The notes under the pieces: model-generated
Told to the model about the DNA's origin: nothing
The model's input: only the letters and a program-made list of their open reading frames with translations
Databases searched by the model: none
Part shown: piece by piece, positions 46,662 to 56,546 of the stretch
Position numbering within the stretch: position 1 is the stretch's first letter
How the letters are laid out: each line of letters begins with the position of its first letter
Position numbers and translations under genes: made by a program
Origin: Niastella sp.
GTDB taxonomy: Bacteria; Bacteroidota; Bacteroidia; Chitinophagales; Chitinophagaceae
Length of the DNA stretch: 64,000 bases
Direction: 5' to 3'
Assembly (NCBI GenBank): GCA_017744515.1
Contig: JAGIBF010000009.1
Location: 15,934-79,933 of the forward strand

Positions 46662-47327
46662 ATGTTTAAGACCCTGACGTTCTGCTGTGCCATCTTCCTT
46701 GTAATTAGTTGTTCTCACAAGTTGCATTCCGGTAAATCGCTCAACAATGATGGCGTTGCCAATTGGTATGCTTATGTAAAAGATCATAAGTACGACAAGG
46801 CGAGTGACGTCTATCAATTTACCGACAGCATGATCCGCCTGCATGGTGATAAAGCGGGCTACCTGATGTCCAATAAGTCTTATGGTGATTTCGAACTGAC
46901 ATTGGAGTATCGTTGGAACATGGAGCCGGCTTATCAGCGGGGTAGCGGCAAGAAAAACAGTGGTGTGATGTACAATGTGCCGGATACTGCACATGATATG
47001 TTATGGCCGGCAGGTATTCAGTTCCAGGTGAAGGAGGACGCTACCGGTGATTTTATATTATTGGAGAACGTAACACTGACGGTGCGTGATACAACCCGTG
47101 CTCCTGGCAAAAGTGTGGCAGTACCCCGGCTTAGCGGGCAGGAGAAACCATTAGGTCAATGGAATACCATTCTTATCAGGAATGTTCAGGGTAAGTGTGC
47201 TCAATATTTGAATGGCATATTGGTCAATGAAGGAGCCAATGCCTCTTCTAAAACCGGCCGCATTTTACTCCAGTATGAAGGCTCACCGATTGACTTCAGA
47301 AAGGTAGTGGTGAAGACACTTAGATAA
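46662..47327 (+). CDS. DUF1080 (3-keto-disaccharide hydrolase-like) lipoprotein
   Basis: Lipobox FLVISCSHK; YGDFELTLEYRWNMEPAYQRGSGKKNSGVMYNV; GQWNTILIRNVQGKCAQYLNGILVNE. Confidence 0.82.
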   Translation: MFKTLTFCCAIFLVISCSHKLHSGKSLNNDGVANWYAYVKDHKYDKASDVYQFTDSMIRLHGDKAGYLMSNKSYGDFELTLEYRWNMEPAYQRGSGKKNSGVMYNVPDTAHDMLWPAGIQFQVKEDATGDFILLENVTLTVRDTTRAPGKSVAVPRLSGQEKPLGQWNTILIRNVQGKCAQYLNGILVNEGANASSKTGRILLQYEGSPIDFRKVVVKTLR

Positions 47328-47522
47328 TCTCACTTTTATACTATGTGTAACTGGCTGCTAAATGGGCCTTGCTAAATCGATATTCGCTTGTCGTTTTGGT
47401 GTCAATGTAGATTATAGCTGCCTGTATAACACTGATTAGGATTAGTTGTCAGGCAATTAAGTTATCCGTAGAAGCCCTGTGAACTCACTAATAACTGCGT
47501 CTTTATTGGCCTATGCTCTTAC

Positions 47523-47840
47523 CCGTAATTTTACGAAATAGCCCGTAGATGGTGAAGTGATATGAAAGGGCGGTTTTGCTCTTGTGCCCGCAGGCGCTGG
47601 ATGGTAGCTTTGTATTGTTGATTAAATGATACGGTTTCCCAAGTCCAATGTATCCATGAAAAACCAGTCTTAAATAGGGATGCCAATATCTGAAAAACCA
47701 TGGGAAACGATATTATTTAATGAACAACCAAGCCTTATCCTGATCCAATATCCAGAAGAACCAAAGGTTAAGTTTTCCTGATCACGTCCAAAAGATTCTG
47801 TACAAGGGCGAGTTGTTTTTCCAAACGACTCGCCTTTCTG
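47523..47840 (+). ncRNA. Candidate structured ncRNA, copy C of three-copy family
   Basis: CCGTA-ATTT-TACGA; GTTTTGCTCTTGTG 36 nt later; ATTAAATGATA.CG.GTTTCCC(47621-47640)/GGGAAAC.GA.TATTATTTAAT(47702-47721); ATCACGTCCAAAAGATT; terminator AAGGGCGAGTTGTTT/AAACGACTCGCCTTT(47804-47837). Confidence 0.77.
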
Positions 47841-47847
47841 TTTATGA

Positions 47848-49467
47848 TCAATGCCCCGCATGGTTATACTGCACATAAAGTTTCTCCTCTTCAATATCCA
47901 ATAACGACAGGTATTTTCGGATAATAACATCATCCACTTCTTTCTTAGTGTTCAGTTGGTGTAAGAGTTGCCTTTGTGCATTCAATATCTCGAGATACAC
48001 CAGCCGGAAGTGCGGATAGAAAGTGGCTGTCTCTTCCGGCAATGCCGTTGTCTGCGTCATTGTATGCAACATCGTCACTTCAGCTTCGAGCCGTTGTTGA
48101 AGGCTCTGCAACAGTTTATTGGTTTGCAGTTTTTCTGCATGTTGTTGCTTTAACAACTGCAGGGCAGCCTGCGACATTTTCTTCCTTACAGCAGCATCCT
48201 GTTGTTCTTCCGGTATCACTGCATCGGGATCTTCCAACTTTAGCCATTTGATCAGGAAGGGTAGTGTAAGGCCTTGCAACACCAGGGTCACGAGGATCAC
48301 AGAGAAGGTGATGAAAAGTATCAGGTTGCGTTCCGGAAAATGGGCGCCATTATCGAGGTACACGGGTATCGACAAAGCCGCTGCCAACGACACCACACCC
48401 CGCATGCCTGCCCAGCCAAGTACCAATGGGCCCTTCCATCCTGGCCGGTTGTCGGCAGTGGTGATATACTGGCTTACCCACACGGTAAAGGCTGAAGCAC
48501 CGAACGTACAGAGTATCCGCAATACGATGATCAATCCGGAAATAGCCAGTCCATAACCAACGGCGGTGCCCAGACTTACGCCGCCGAGGTCTTTGATCAC
48601 TACAGGCAGTTCCAGCCCGATGAGCATAAATACCAGTCCGTTCAATACAAAGCTGATCGTTTCCCACACATTCCAACCCTGTATACGGCTGCGGTGGTCG
48701 AGAAACTGGTGACTGCGCAGCGACAGGAAAAGGCCACCACTCACCACGGCCAGCACACCAGAGAAATGGAACTCTTCCGCCACGATATACATAGTGTAGG
48801 GGGCAAGAAAAGTAAGCACGATATTGATAGGAGGCGTTGTTGGAAGCCAACGGTGCAGGGCGTAAAATACCAATGCTATGAGTATACCGGTAAGGATACC
48901 CATAATAATGACTATAAAGAAGCTAAGCGCCGCATCCCGGAATACGAAGTTGCCGGTGGCGACCGCCAGGAGGGCAAACCGGAATACGATAAGGCTGGCT
49001 GCATCATTGAGCAGACTTTCACCCTCTACAATGGAGAGTAACCTCTTGGGTACCTTCACGGTTTGCATCACGGAAGAGGCGGAGACGGCATCGGGCGGGG
49101 AGATGATACCACCCAGCAGGAAGCCCAGCGCAAGGGTAAAACCGGGAATGAGCCAGTTGGAAAATACGGCTACTACGCAGGAGGTAAGCAGTACGATGAG
49201 GAACGCAAAACTACTGATTACCCGCCGCCAGCGCCAGAGCTCTTTCCAGGAGGTTTTCCATGCCGCTTCATATAATAACGGTGGCAGGAATATGACGAAT
49301 ATGAGCTCGGGATCTATTTCGATGGGCGGCAACCCGGGAATAAAACTGATGGCCAGCCCCGCCACTACCAGCAGGATGGGGTAAGATACTTTGATCTTTT
49401 GCGCCAACATGACCAGCAGCATGATAACAAGGACCAGGATGATATAGGCGATGAATGTATGGTGCAT
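47848..49467 (-). CDS. Na+/H+ antiporter (CPA1/NhaP-like)
   Basis: Multi-TM; GGIISPPDAVSASSVMQTVKVPKRLLSIVEGESLLNDAASLIVFRFA; WAGMRGVVSLAAALSIP. Confidence 0.93.
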   Translation of the reverse strand: MHHTFIAYIILVLVIMLLVMLAQKIKVSYPILLVVAGLAISFIPGLPPIEIDPELIFVIFLPPLLYEAAWKTSWKELWRWRRVISSFAFLIVLLTSCVVAVFSNWLIPGFTLALGFLLGGIISPPDAVSASSVMQTVKVPKRLLSIVEGESLLNDAASLIVFRFALLAVATGNFVFRDAALSFFIVIIMGILTGILIALVFYALHRWLPTTPPINIVLTFLAPYTMYIVAEEFHFSGVLAVVSGGLFLSLRSHQFLDHRSRIQGWNVWETISFVLNGLVFMLIGLELPVVIKDLGGVSLGTAVGYGLAISGLIIVLRILCTFGASAFTVWVSQYITTADNRPGWKGPLVLGWAGMRGVVSLAAALSIPVYLDNGAHFPERNLILFITFSVILVTLVLQGLTLPFLIKWLKLEDPDAVIPEEQQDAAVRKKMSQAALQLLKQQHAEKLQTNKLLQSLQQRLEAEVTMLHTMTQTTALPEETATFYPHFRLVYLEILNAQRQLLHQLNTKKEVDDVIIRKYLSLLDIEEEKLYVQYNHAGH

Positions 49468-49810
49468 TACGCAGGTAGCTTTGGTATTAGGGGTAAAAAT
49501 AACGAAGTATTGAGGTAGTCGGATGGTGTTTTAAAAAATATGAGCTTTTTTATTGACATTTTTGATGTTAATACCAATCAGCCCGGCAGAAAACCGCACA
49601 CCTTTCAGTTTGTATACGGCAGGTAAAGGAAGGTGTTGAGAATGTTCCGTTTGTTAAGCCTGTATGACCAACATATAATTTTACCAGATGCCTCCGGGTT
49701 GCTACACAGCAGTATTTATTTCATTATAAATGCATGGTGTAACCGCACAATACGGCTACTTTCCGCATGCGTGTTTTCAGTAAGTTTATGGACCAACTAA
49801 CAGTAGCTTC

Positions 49811-52800
49811 ATGAGAAAAATACTCGCATCGCTCCTGGTGGCATACCTATGTTTACTGGGAACTTCTTCTTTTGCACAGCGTGATACAAGTCTTGTGGCA
49901 CGCATCAACCATTTGATCAGTCAGGAAATCAATCTATCGCTCAGGGCAGATAGTGTTGCTACACAGGCTGGTCTGCTGCAGGTTTATTTCAATACGGGCA
50001 GCGCACTGCGGAAGGGTGTCTTGTCTGAAACCGAATCTGAATTATTGACGGAACTGTTGGTCCACCTTACTACTGAAACGAATACCAATAACATAGTGTT
50101 GCTTGCCAGAGATGCAGCTTCTGGCAAGTGGCAATCCCTGGATTATTTTACAGATCAGCCAGCGGTATCGAAGTTCATACCTGTGAAGAACCATGATGCG
50201 TATCCGGAAAAAGCCGGTCAGGTCCGCTCCTCCAACAGCAGGGTATTTCCCGGTGGCGGTATTCCGGGCGTCACCGGAGCGCTCTCGGGAAAATCAGTCT
50301 GGTTAAGTCCGGGGCATGGCTGGCAAAATACGGGCACTGGCTATACCACGCAACGCGGCACCACCAACCAGGTGGTGGAGGATTTCACTACGGCTGAAAC
50401 GGTGGACTACTACCTGCAACATTATTTGATGAATGCCGGCGCCAGTGTATGGAGCGTGCGCGAGCGGGATGTGAACCCGGAGGAGATCATTGTAGACAAT
50501 GACCAGGGCCCACCCGGTTACACGGAAACAGGCACCTGGGCCAATGGTACGATTGCCGGTTATAATGGTACATACCGCACCAGTTCGGCCGATGTTATGG
50601 AGTCGGCTGCGGCTATTTTCACACCATCTGTTACGGTCAGCGGATATTATTGGGTATCGGTACGCTTTATCAGTGGTGTGAACCGCGCTGCCGATGTGAA
50701 GTACACAATTAATCATGCGGGCGGTACTGCTACTTATACAGTGAACCAGGAAGTGCATGGTGATACCTGGGTTTACCTGGGCCAATATTACTTTTTTGCC
50801 GGTGGTAACAACAAAGTGGTCATCAGCAATCAATCCGCTGATGTGGGGCAGGCAGTAGTGGCGGATGCTGTGCGATTGGGTGGTGGTATTGGCATCGAGC
50901 CCGATTGTGCTACCGGTGGCGTAGCCAGTGGTAAACCCCGCTTTGAAGAGGCGGCCCGTCAATATGCACGCTTTCAGGGGCACCCGGTATGCCGGGAGGA
51001 TGTTACGGTGCGTCCTGTGTATACAGAGTGGGAATTGTCGAAAGGCCTGCCTGCTGAGATCAACAATGCTATCTATGTAGCTTTTCATACCAATGCCGGT
51101 GGTGGCACGGGTACGGAGACGTATCGTTACAATGGATTGGGTGCTTCGCAACCGGTCATTACGTCCGGCAGCACAGAGTTGCGCGATAGCATTCACCGGC
51201 AGATCATTGCCGACCTGCGTGCGGGCTGGCGCAGCACCTGGACCGATCGTGGTGTAAAAGAAGCCAACTTTGGCGAGTTGCGGGAACTGCGCACGATCCC
51301 GGGCACACTGATCGAGTTGGCCTTTCATGATCTGGCTGCCGATGCTACCGATCTGCGGGCGCCTGAGTTTCGCCGCATGGCGGCACGCGCTATTTATAAA
51401 GGCATAGTAAAGTTCTTCAATTACCGTGATGGCATTCCGCTGGTGTTCCTGCCCGAGCAGCCTACAGGTGTGCGCGCAAAGAATATTGGTGGTGGACAGA
51501 TCATGCTCAACTGGACAGCGCCGGTAACCGGCGGCATCTTTGGTCATGCTGCTACCAGTTATCGCGTATATGTAAGTGAGAATGGCCGTGGTTATGATAA
51601 TCCCACAGAAGTGCTCACCACGGATTATTCTTTTAGCGGAACCGCTGGTAATACGTACTTTTTTAAGATAACAGCAGTGAATGCGGGTGGCGAGTCTTTT
51701 GCTTCAGGTGTGGTAGCTGCGCGTATTCCTTTGCCTGGTGAAACGGTGAAGTTCCTCGTCGTAGATGGTTTCGACAGGCTGGATGCTTCTGCTATGTTGC
51801 TGAAGAACGAAGGAGCGGTACTGGGCAATGTGCGCAGAATGGTGCTGGACAAGATGAACAATTATCATTACATGGTGGAGCATGGCACTGGCCTGGCAAG
51901 TTGCAACCTTGCTTTTGATGGCGCACAGAATGAAGCAGTGGCAGCAGGCAGCGTGAACCTCGCTGATTATTTTGCCGTCGATTGGTTTGTAGGAGAGGAG
52001 AGTACGGCCGACAGAACACTGGACGCCACAGAAAAGCAATTGCTGAAGAATTACCTCGATGGTGGGGGACGATTGCTGATATCGGGTGCGGAAATCGGCT
52101 GGGACCTGGGCAGGGCCGCATCTGCCAATGCAGACCTGAACTTTTACAACAATTACCTCAAAGCCCTGTATGTAAGTGATGGTGCAGGCACTTATAATTT
52201 TACCGGTACGCCTGCTTTGTTGAATGGTGGTAATGGTGTGTTCGGCAATGGCGTGAATGGTTATTACAATGTCGATTTCCCCGATGTGATCAATGTGAAC
52301 GGTGGTTCGGAGATTGTGTTGAATTACAGTGGTGGCACGGGCGGTGGCGCTGGCATTGGCTACAAAGGGGCCAACTTCAGGGTACTGTACCTCGGCTTTC
52401 CGATCGAAGCCATTACGGATGAAACGGTCAGGAATAATCTCTTCTGTCAGTCGGCCAATTACCTGTCCGCCAGTACAACACTGCCGGTGCATGGTTTTAT
52501 GCTTACCGGCCGGGCAGAGTCTGGCGCCAACAGGTTGCAGTGGACTACCCAATCAGAAATAAATACAGATCATTTTATCATAGAACGCAGTGTGGATGGT
52601 GTTCACTTCATGCCGGTGGGCAGACCGGTGAAAGCGCAAGGTTCTGCGGCTGCGGGACACACTTACTCCTGGATCGATCACGATGTGCTGCCCATGGCCC
52701 AATACCGGATAAAGGGTGTGGATGTAAACCTCTATGAAACCCTTTCCAATATTGTGATCATCCGCAACACGCCCGCGCGTATGTTCTATGTAGTAGAAAA

Positions 52801-53020
52801 TCCTGCTGTATCCACCATTCGCATGCGCGTCAATCATGCCGGTGCTTTCCGGCTCCAGCTGGCCAATGCACAGGGACAGGTGTTGTACCGGTCAAGCCAC
52901 GCAGCAACAGGTGGCGGGGAAGTGAAGGTGCCTGTCAACGGGTTAAGCAAAGGCGTTTATTGGTTGTCTGTTTACCCGGATGGCGAAGCAGTTCAAACGT
53001 TCAGAATAATGCTTCAATAG
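49811..53020 (+). CDS. Secreted N-acetylmuramoyl-L-alanine amidase with golvesin-C-like insertion, FnIII-like domain and T9SS C-terminal signal
   Basis: VWLSPGHGW...ETVDYYLQHYLMNAGASVWSVRERD; FHTNAGGGTGTETY; IPGTLIELAFHD; golvesin-like GTYRTSSADVMESAAAIFTPSVTVSGYYWVSVRF; T9SS C-term. Confidence 0.8.
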   Translation: MRKILASLLVAYLCLLGTSSFAQRDTSLVARINHLISQEINLSLRADSVATQAGLLQVYFNTGSALRKGVLSETESELLTELLVHLTTETNTNNIVLLARDAASGKWQSLDYFTDQPAVSKFIPVKNHDAYPEKAGQVRSSNSRVFPGGGIPGVTGALSGKSVWLSPGHGWQNTGTGYTTQRGTTNQVVEDFTTAETVDYYLQHYLMNAGASVWSVRERDVNPEEIIVDNDQGPPGYTETGTWANGTIAGYNGTYRTSSADVMESAAAIFTPSVTVSGYYWVSVRFISGVNRAADVKYTINHAGGTATYTVNQEVHGDTWVYLGQYYFFAGGNNKVVISNQSADVGQAVVADAVRLGGGIGIEPDCATGGVASGKPRFEEAARQYARFQGHPVCREDVTVRPVYTEWELSKGLPAEINNAIYVAFHTNAGGGTGTETYRYNGLGASQPVITSGSTELRDSIHRQIIADLRAGWRSTWTDRGVKEANFGELRELRTIPGTLIELAFHDLAADATDLRAPEFRRMAARAIYKGIVKFFNYRDGIPLVFLPEQPTGVRAKNIGGGQIMLNWTAPVTGGIFGHAATSYRVYVSENGRGYDNPTEVLTTDYSFSGTAGNTYFFKITAVNAGGESFASGVVAARIPLPGETVKFLVVDGFDRLDASAMLLKNEGAVLGNVRRMVLDKMNNYHYMVEHGTGLASCNLAFDGAQNEAVAAGSVNLADYFAVDWFVGEESTADRTLDATEKQLLKNYLDGGGRLLISGAEIGWDLGRAASANADLNFYNNYLKALYVSDGAGTYNFTGTPALLNGGNGVFGNGVNGYYNVDFPDVINVNGGSEIVLNYSGGTGGGAGIGYKGANFRVLYLGFPIEAITDETVRNNLFCQSANYLSASTTLPVHGFMLTGRAESGANRLQWTTQSEINTDHFIIERSVDGVHFMPVGRPVKAQGSAAAGHTYSWIDHDVLPMAQYRIKGVDVNLYETLSNIVIIRNTPARMFYVVENPAVSTIRMRVNHAGAFRLQLANAQGQVLYRSSHAATGGGEVKVPVNGLSKGVYWLSVYPDGEAVQTFRIMLQ

Positions 53021-53138
53021 CTGGCAGAAGGGTGGGGACGCAATAGCCTTTTTATTAAAATGTAATAAATGTTGCGGCAGGCTGTAACATTTGTTTTTCC
53101 CGGGCGTCTCTACTACATAAATCTGTTAACCAGCGCTT

Positions 53139-55502
53139 ATGTTTAAAAGCTTTTTCAAAATAGCCTGGCGCAACTTACTGCGCAGTAAAGGATTTTCAGC
53201 CATCAATATTGCAGGTCTGGTCGTAGGGATGGCCAGCGCCATCCTCATTTTGTTGTGGATACAGAACGAAGTGAGCTATGAGCAGTTTCATGAAAAGAAA
53301 GATCGTATTTATGAAGCCTGGAACAAGGCCGAATTCAGCGGAGAATTGAATTGCTGGAATACCACGCCCAAAGTGCTGGCCAGAACGTTGGAAAAGGACC
53401 TGCCCGAGGTAGAAAGTGCCGTGCGGGTAAACTGGACCAGCAGTTTCCTGTTTACCATCGGCGATAAGAAGATTAAGATACGTGGCAACATGGTAGACTC
53501 CAACTTCCTGCAGGTGTTCACTTTCCCTTTGCTGAAAGGTAATCCTGCACTGGTGTTGAAAGACATGCACTCCATTGTGCTTACGGAGAAACTGGCGAAT
53601 AAGCTGTTTGGCAAGGAAGACCCCATGGGGAAAGTCATTAAGATCGACAATAAAGAAAACTTTACGGTCACGGGTATCTTGAAAGACCTGCCCAATAACA
53701 CACGCTTCAATTTCGAATACCTGCTACCCTGGGCCTACAATCGCTTTATAGGCAATGACGACGAGTACTGGGGCAACAACAGCACCCGCACATATGTGTT
53801 GCTGAAGCCCAATGCCACCCTGGCTTCCGTAGCGCCTAAGGTAAAAGTGATCAAACAACGCTATGCCAAGGATGAACCTAAGTGGGAGATGTTCTTATAC
53901 CCCATGAAAAAGTGGAGACTGTATTCCAGCTTCACCAATGGAGTGGAAGATGGCGGTGGCCGTATTACATTCGTAAAGCTATTTGGCATCGTGGCTGCTT
54001 TCATCCTGCTGATCGCCTGTATCAATTTCATGAACCTGAGTACCGCCCGCAGTGAGAAACGCGCCAAAGAAGTAGGTATCCGAAAAGTAGTAGGCGCGCA
54101 AAGATTCTCATTGATAGGTCAGTTCATCAGCGAGTCGGTGTTGTTGGCGTTGATCGCGGGTTTCTTTGCCATCATCGTGGTGCAATGCAGCCTTGGTGGC
54201 TTCAATACCCTTACCGATAAAAGATTGTATGTGCCTTATGCCAGCCCCTTGTTTTGGCTGATAGGTCTTGCGTTTATATTATTCACCGGGCTGCTCGCAG
54301 GAAGTTATCCTGCTTTCTTCCTCTCTTCGTTCAAACCGGTAAAAGTATTGAAGGGCACGTTCAAGAAGGCGCAATCTGTAGTGACGCCGCGCAAAGTGCT
54401 TGTTGTATTGCAATTCACCTTTGCCATTGTGCTGATCATTTGCACGATTATCGTGAAGCAACAGATCGATTATGCCCGCAGCCGCCAGACGGGCTACAAC
54501 AGAGACAACCTGGTGTACCATATTTTCACGGGAGATATCGGGAAGCACTTTGAACTGATCAGGAATGAACTGATCAGTACAGGAGTGGCCACTTCTGTTA
54601 CCAAGACGAGCGCGCCCATTACAGAAAGCTGGAGCGATGGCTGGGGCCAGGAGTGGGAGGGCAAGGATCCTAATGATAAAACTGATTTTTACCGGTACAA
54701 CGCAGATGAGGGGCTGGGTAAAACGGCAGGACTGCAGTTTGTACAGGGGCGCGATTTCGACCTGAAGAAGTTTCCTACGGATTCGACGGGTATGATCATC
54801 AACGAGTCGTCGCTGAAGGTGATGAAGTTTAAAGACCCCATCGGTAAGATCGTGAAGGATAATGGAACCGAATGGCATATCGTGGGTGTGATCAAGGATT
54901 TTATTCTCACTGACCCTTATCAACCTACGCGGCCGATGCTGATTGCCGGCGGTAAGGCCTGGTTCAATGTGATCCTGATGCGGTTCAATGGCGATAACTC
55001 AACAGAGAAGAACCTGAAAACGGCAGAGAACATTTTCAGGAAGTTCAATCCCGAATACCCCTTTGAGTACCAGTTTGTGGATGAGGAATATGCCCGCAAG
55101 TTTGAAGATGAGAAACGGATTGCCACACTGGCGGGCCTGTTTGCCGGGCTCACGATCTTTATTTCCTGCCTTGGCCTCTTTGGTCTGGCCATCTATATGG
55201 CAGAGAGCCGGGTGAAGGAGATTGGCGTGCGCAAAGTGCTGGGCGCTTCAGTGACAGGGCTGGCCACGCTGCTTTCAAAAGACTTCCTGAAGCTGGTATT
55301 GATCGCTTTTGCGCTCGCTTCGCCAGTAGCCTGGTGGGCTATGAATACCTGGCTTAAAGATTATCCGTACAGGATATCCATTCAGTGGTGGGTATTTGCC
55401 ATGGCAGGTTTACTATCTGTTATGATCGCGCTGGCCACAGTAAGCTACCAGGCTATCAGGGCCGCGCTGGCAAACCCGGTGAAGAGCCTTAGGACTGAGT
55501 AA
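53139..55502 (+). CDS. ABC transporter permease (MacB_PCD/FtsX type)
   Basis: MFKSFFKIAWRNLLRSKGFSAINIAGLVVGMASAILILLWIQNE; EKRAKEVGIRKVVGAQR; ESRVKEIGVRKVLGASV. Confidence 0.93.
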   Translation: MFKSFFKIAWRNLLRSKGFSAINIAGLVVGMASAILILLWIQNEVSYEQFHEKKDRIYEAWNKAEFSGELNCWNTTPKVLARTLEKDLPEVESAVRVNWTSSFLFTIGDKKIKIRGNMVDSNFLQVFTFPLLKGNPALVLKDMHSIVLTEKLANKLFGKEDPMGKVIKIDNKENFTVTGILKDLPNNTRFNFEYLLPWAYNRFIGNDDEYWGNNSTRTYVLLKPNATLASVAPKVKVIKQRYAKDEPKWEMFLYPMKKWRLYSSFTNGVEDGGGRITFVKLFGIVAAFILLIACINFMNLSTARSEKRAKEVGIRKVVGAQRFSLIGQFISESVLLALIAGFFAIIVVQCSLGGFNTLTDKRLYVPYASPLFWLIGLAFILFTGLLAGSYPAFFLSSFKPVKVLKGTFKKAQSVVTPRKVLVVLQFTFAIVLIICTIIVKQQIDYARSRQTGYNRDNLVYHIFTGDIGKHFELIRNELISTGVATSVTKTSAPITESWSDGWGQEWEGKDPNDKTDFYRYNADEGLGKTAGLQFVQGRDFDLKKFPTDSTGMIINESSLKVMKFKDPIGKIVKDNGTEWHIVGVIKDFILTDPYQPTRPMLIAGGKAWFNVILMRFNGDNSTEKNLKTAENIFRKFNPEYPFEYQFVDEEYARKFEDEKRIATLAGLFAGLTIFISCLGLFGLAIYMAESRVKEIGVRKVLGASVTGLATLLSKDFLKLVLIAFALASPVAWWAMNTWLKDYPYRISIQWWVFAMAGLLSVMIALATVSYQAIRAALANPVKSLRTE

Positions 55503-55511
55503 TAATATCAT

Positions 55512-55557
55512 TGTCAGGCTGAGCTTGATCACTGTCAGGCTGAGCTTGTCGAAGCCT
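55512..55557 (+). repeat. REP-like element, GGCT...AGCC arm variant with duplicated left half
   Basis: TGTCAGGCTGAGCTTGA + TGTCAGGCTGAGCTTGTCGAAGCCT. Confidence 0.75.
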
Positions 55558-55587
55558 CATTCAACATAGCAACACACAGGCTCACAT

Positions 55588-55622
55588 AAAAGAACCCCGG
55601 GTTAACCCCGGGGTTCTTTTTA
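55588..55622. terminator. Bidirectional terminator between convergent genes
   Basis: AAAAGAACCCCGGGTTAACCCCGGGGTTCTTTTT. Confidence 0.88.
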
Positions 55623-55656
55623 TGCACAACAACAATAAATATGGTTATTTGATCAT

Positions 55657-56469
55657 TTATTGTACAGTGGCTAAGTTGTCAATAATTTCGGCAGACTCTT
55701 TTTGATACTGGAACGGTGAGACGCCTGCAAACTCTTTAAAGGCGCGTATGAAGTGAGATTGGTCGGCATAATCATTCTCAAAAGCAATATCAGATAGTTT
55801 TCCGTAATCATTGTTCCTCAGTTGCTGTAAGGACGCCTGAAACCGACATATTCTTGAAAATAGTTTAGGAGAAATTCCAATATATTCTTTGAATTTACGT
55901 TCAAAGCTTCTTTCGGATAGTTGTAATTCAGTCTGTAACCCTTTCAAAGCTACATTTCCCTTAGACCTTGCTATGACAGAAATGGCGTATTGCATCATGT
56001 CATTTTTCCGGTTCTGATGCTTTTGCGCCTGCGCATTCAACCAGCCAGAAAGCAATTCAATTTTGCCGGGCATGGATGATGTATTCTGCAATTGTTCTGT
56101 AAGTGATGAATTCCCTTTTATAATCAGGGTGCTCGCATCCATGCAGGTATCGGTGAGTATGCCGGCATTGAGACCAAAAACGGCTTTCAGTGCATTGGGA
56201 CGAAGAAAGATACCTACAGCGGTAAGCGGCCCGGTAGAATGGATCCTGGCATGGGTGGTAGCCTGCCCATATAAGCAAAGATCAGGTAGTTGCTTATCGT
56301 TCTGGTAAAAAGAACCTTGCGCTACCTGGTGAAAGATAAGTCCCGGACAACCGTCGGCAAATGTGCGGAATGATTGAGGCGCCTTACTATCAGAAGGTGC
56401 TTCGAGTGTCCAGAAGCCGCGGACAAACTCCTTCAGGTGCGCTGGCGGTGGTATTTGTTCGTATTTCAT
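55657..56469 (-). CDS. AraC-family transcriptional regulator
   Basis: LQLSERSFERKFKEYIGISPKLFSRICRFQASLQQL...IAFENDYADQSHFIRAFKEFAGVSPFQYQKE. Confidence 0.93.
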   Translation of the reverse strand: MKYEQIPPPAHLKEFVRGFWTLEAPSDSKAPQSFRTFADGCPGLIFHQVAQGSFYQNDKQLPDLCLYGQATTHARIHSTGPLTAVGIFLRPNALKAVFGLNAGILTDTCMDASTLIIKGNSSLTEQLQNTSSMPGKIELLSGWLNAQAQKHQNRKNDMMQYAISVIARSKGNVALKGLQTELQLSERSFERKFKEYIGISPKLFSRICRFQASLQQLRNNDYGKLSDIAFENDYADQSHFIRAFKEFAGVSPFQYQKESAEIIDNLATVQ

Positions 56470-56546
56470 GGCTATGAAAGGCTGCTGCCTGGGATGAAGT
56501 TACTCAATTACGTTGTCATAACCTATACCCCTAAAATCAATAAACT

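Noticed and set aside
50303-51547. 414-aa minus-strand ORF
   Set aside because: Lies antisense inside the amidase gene, which has clear domain motifs and signal peptide; the antisense frame is explained by codon composition.
51704-52552. 282-aa minus-strand ORF
   Set aside because: Antisense shadow ORF of the same T9SS amidase gene; no recognisable domain.
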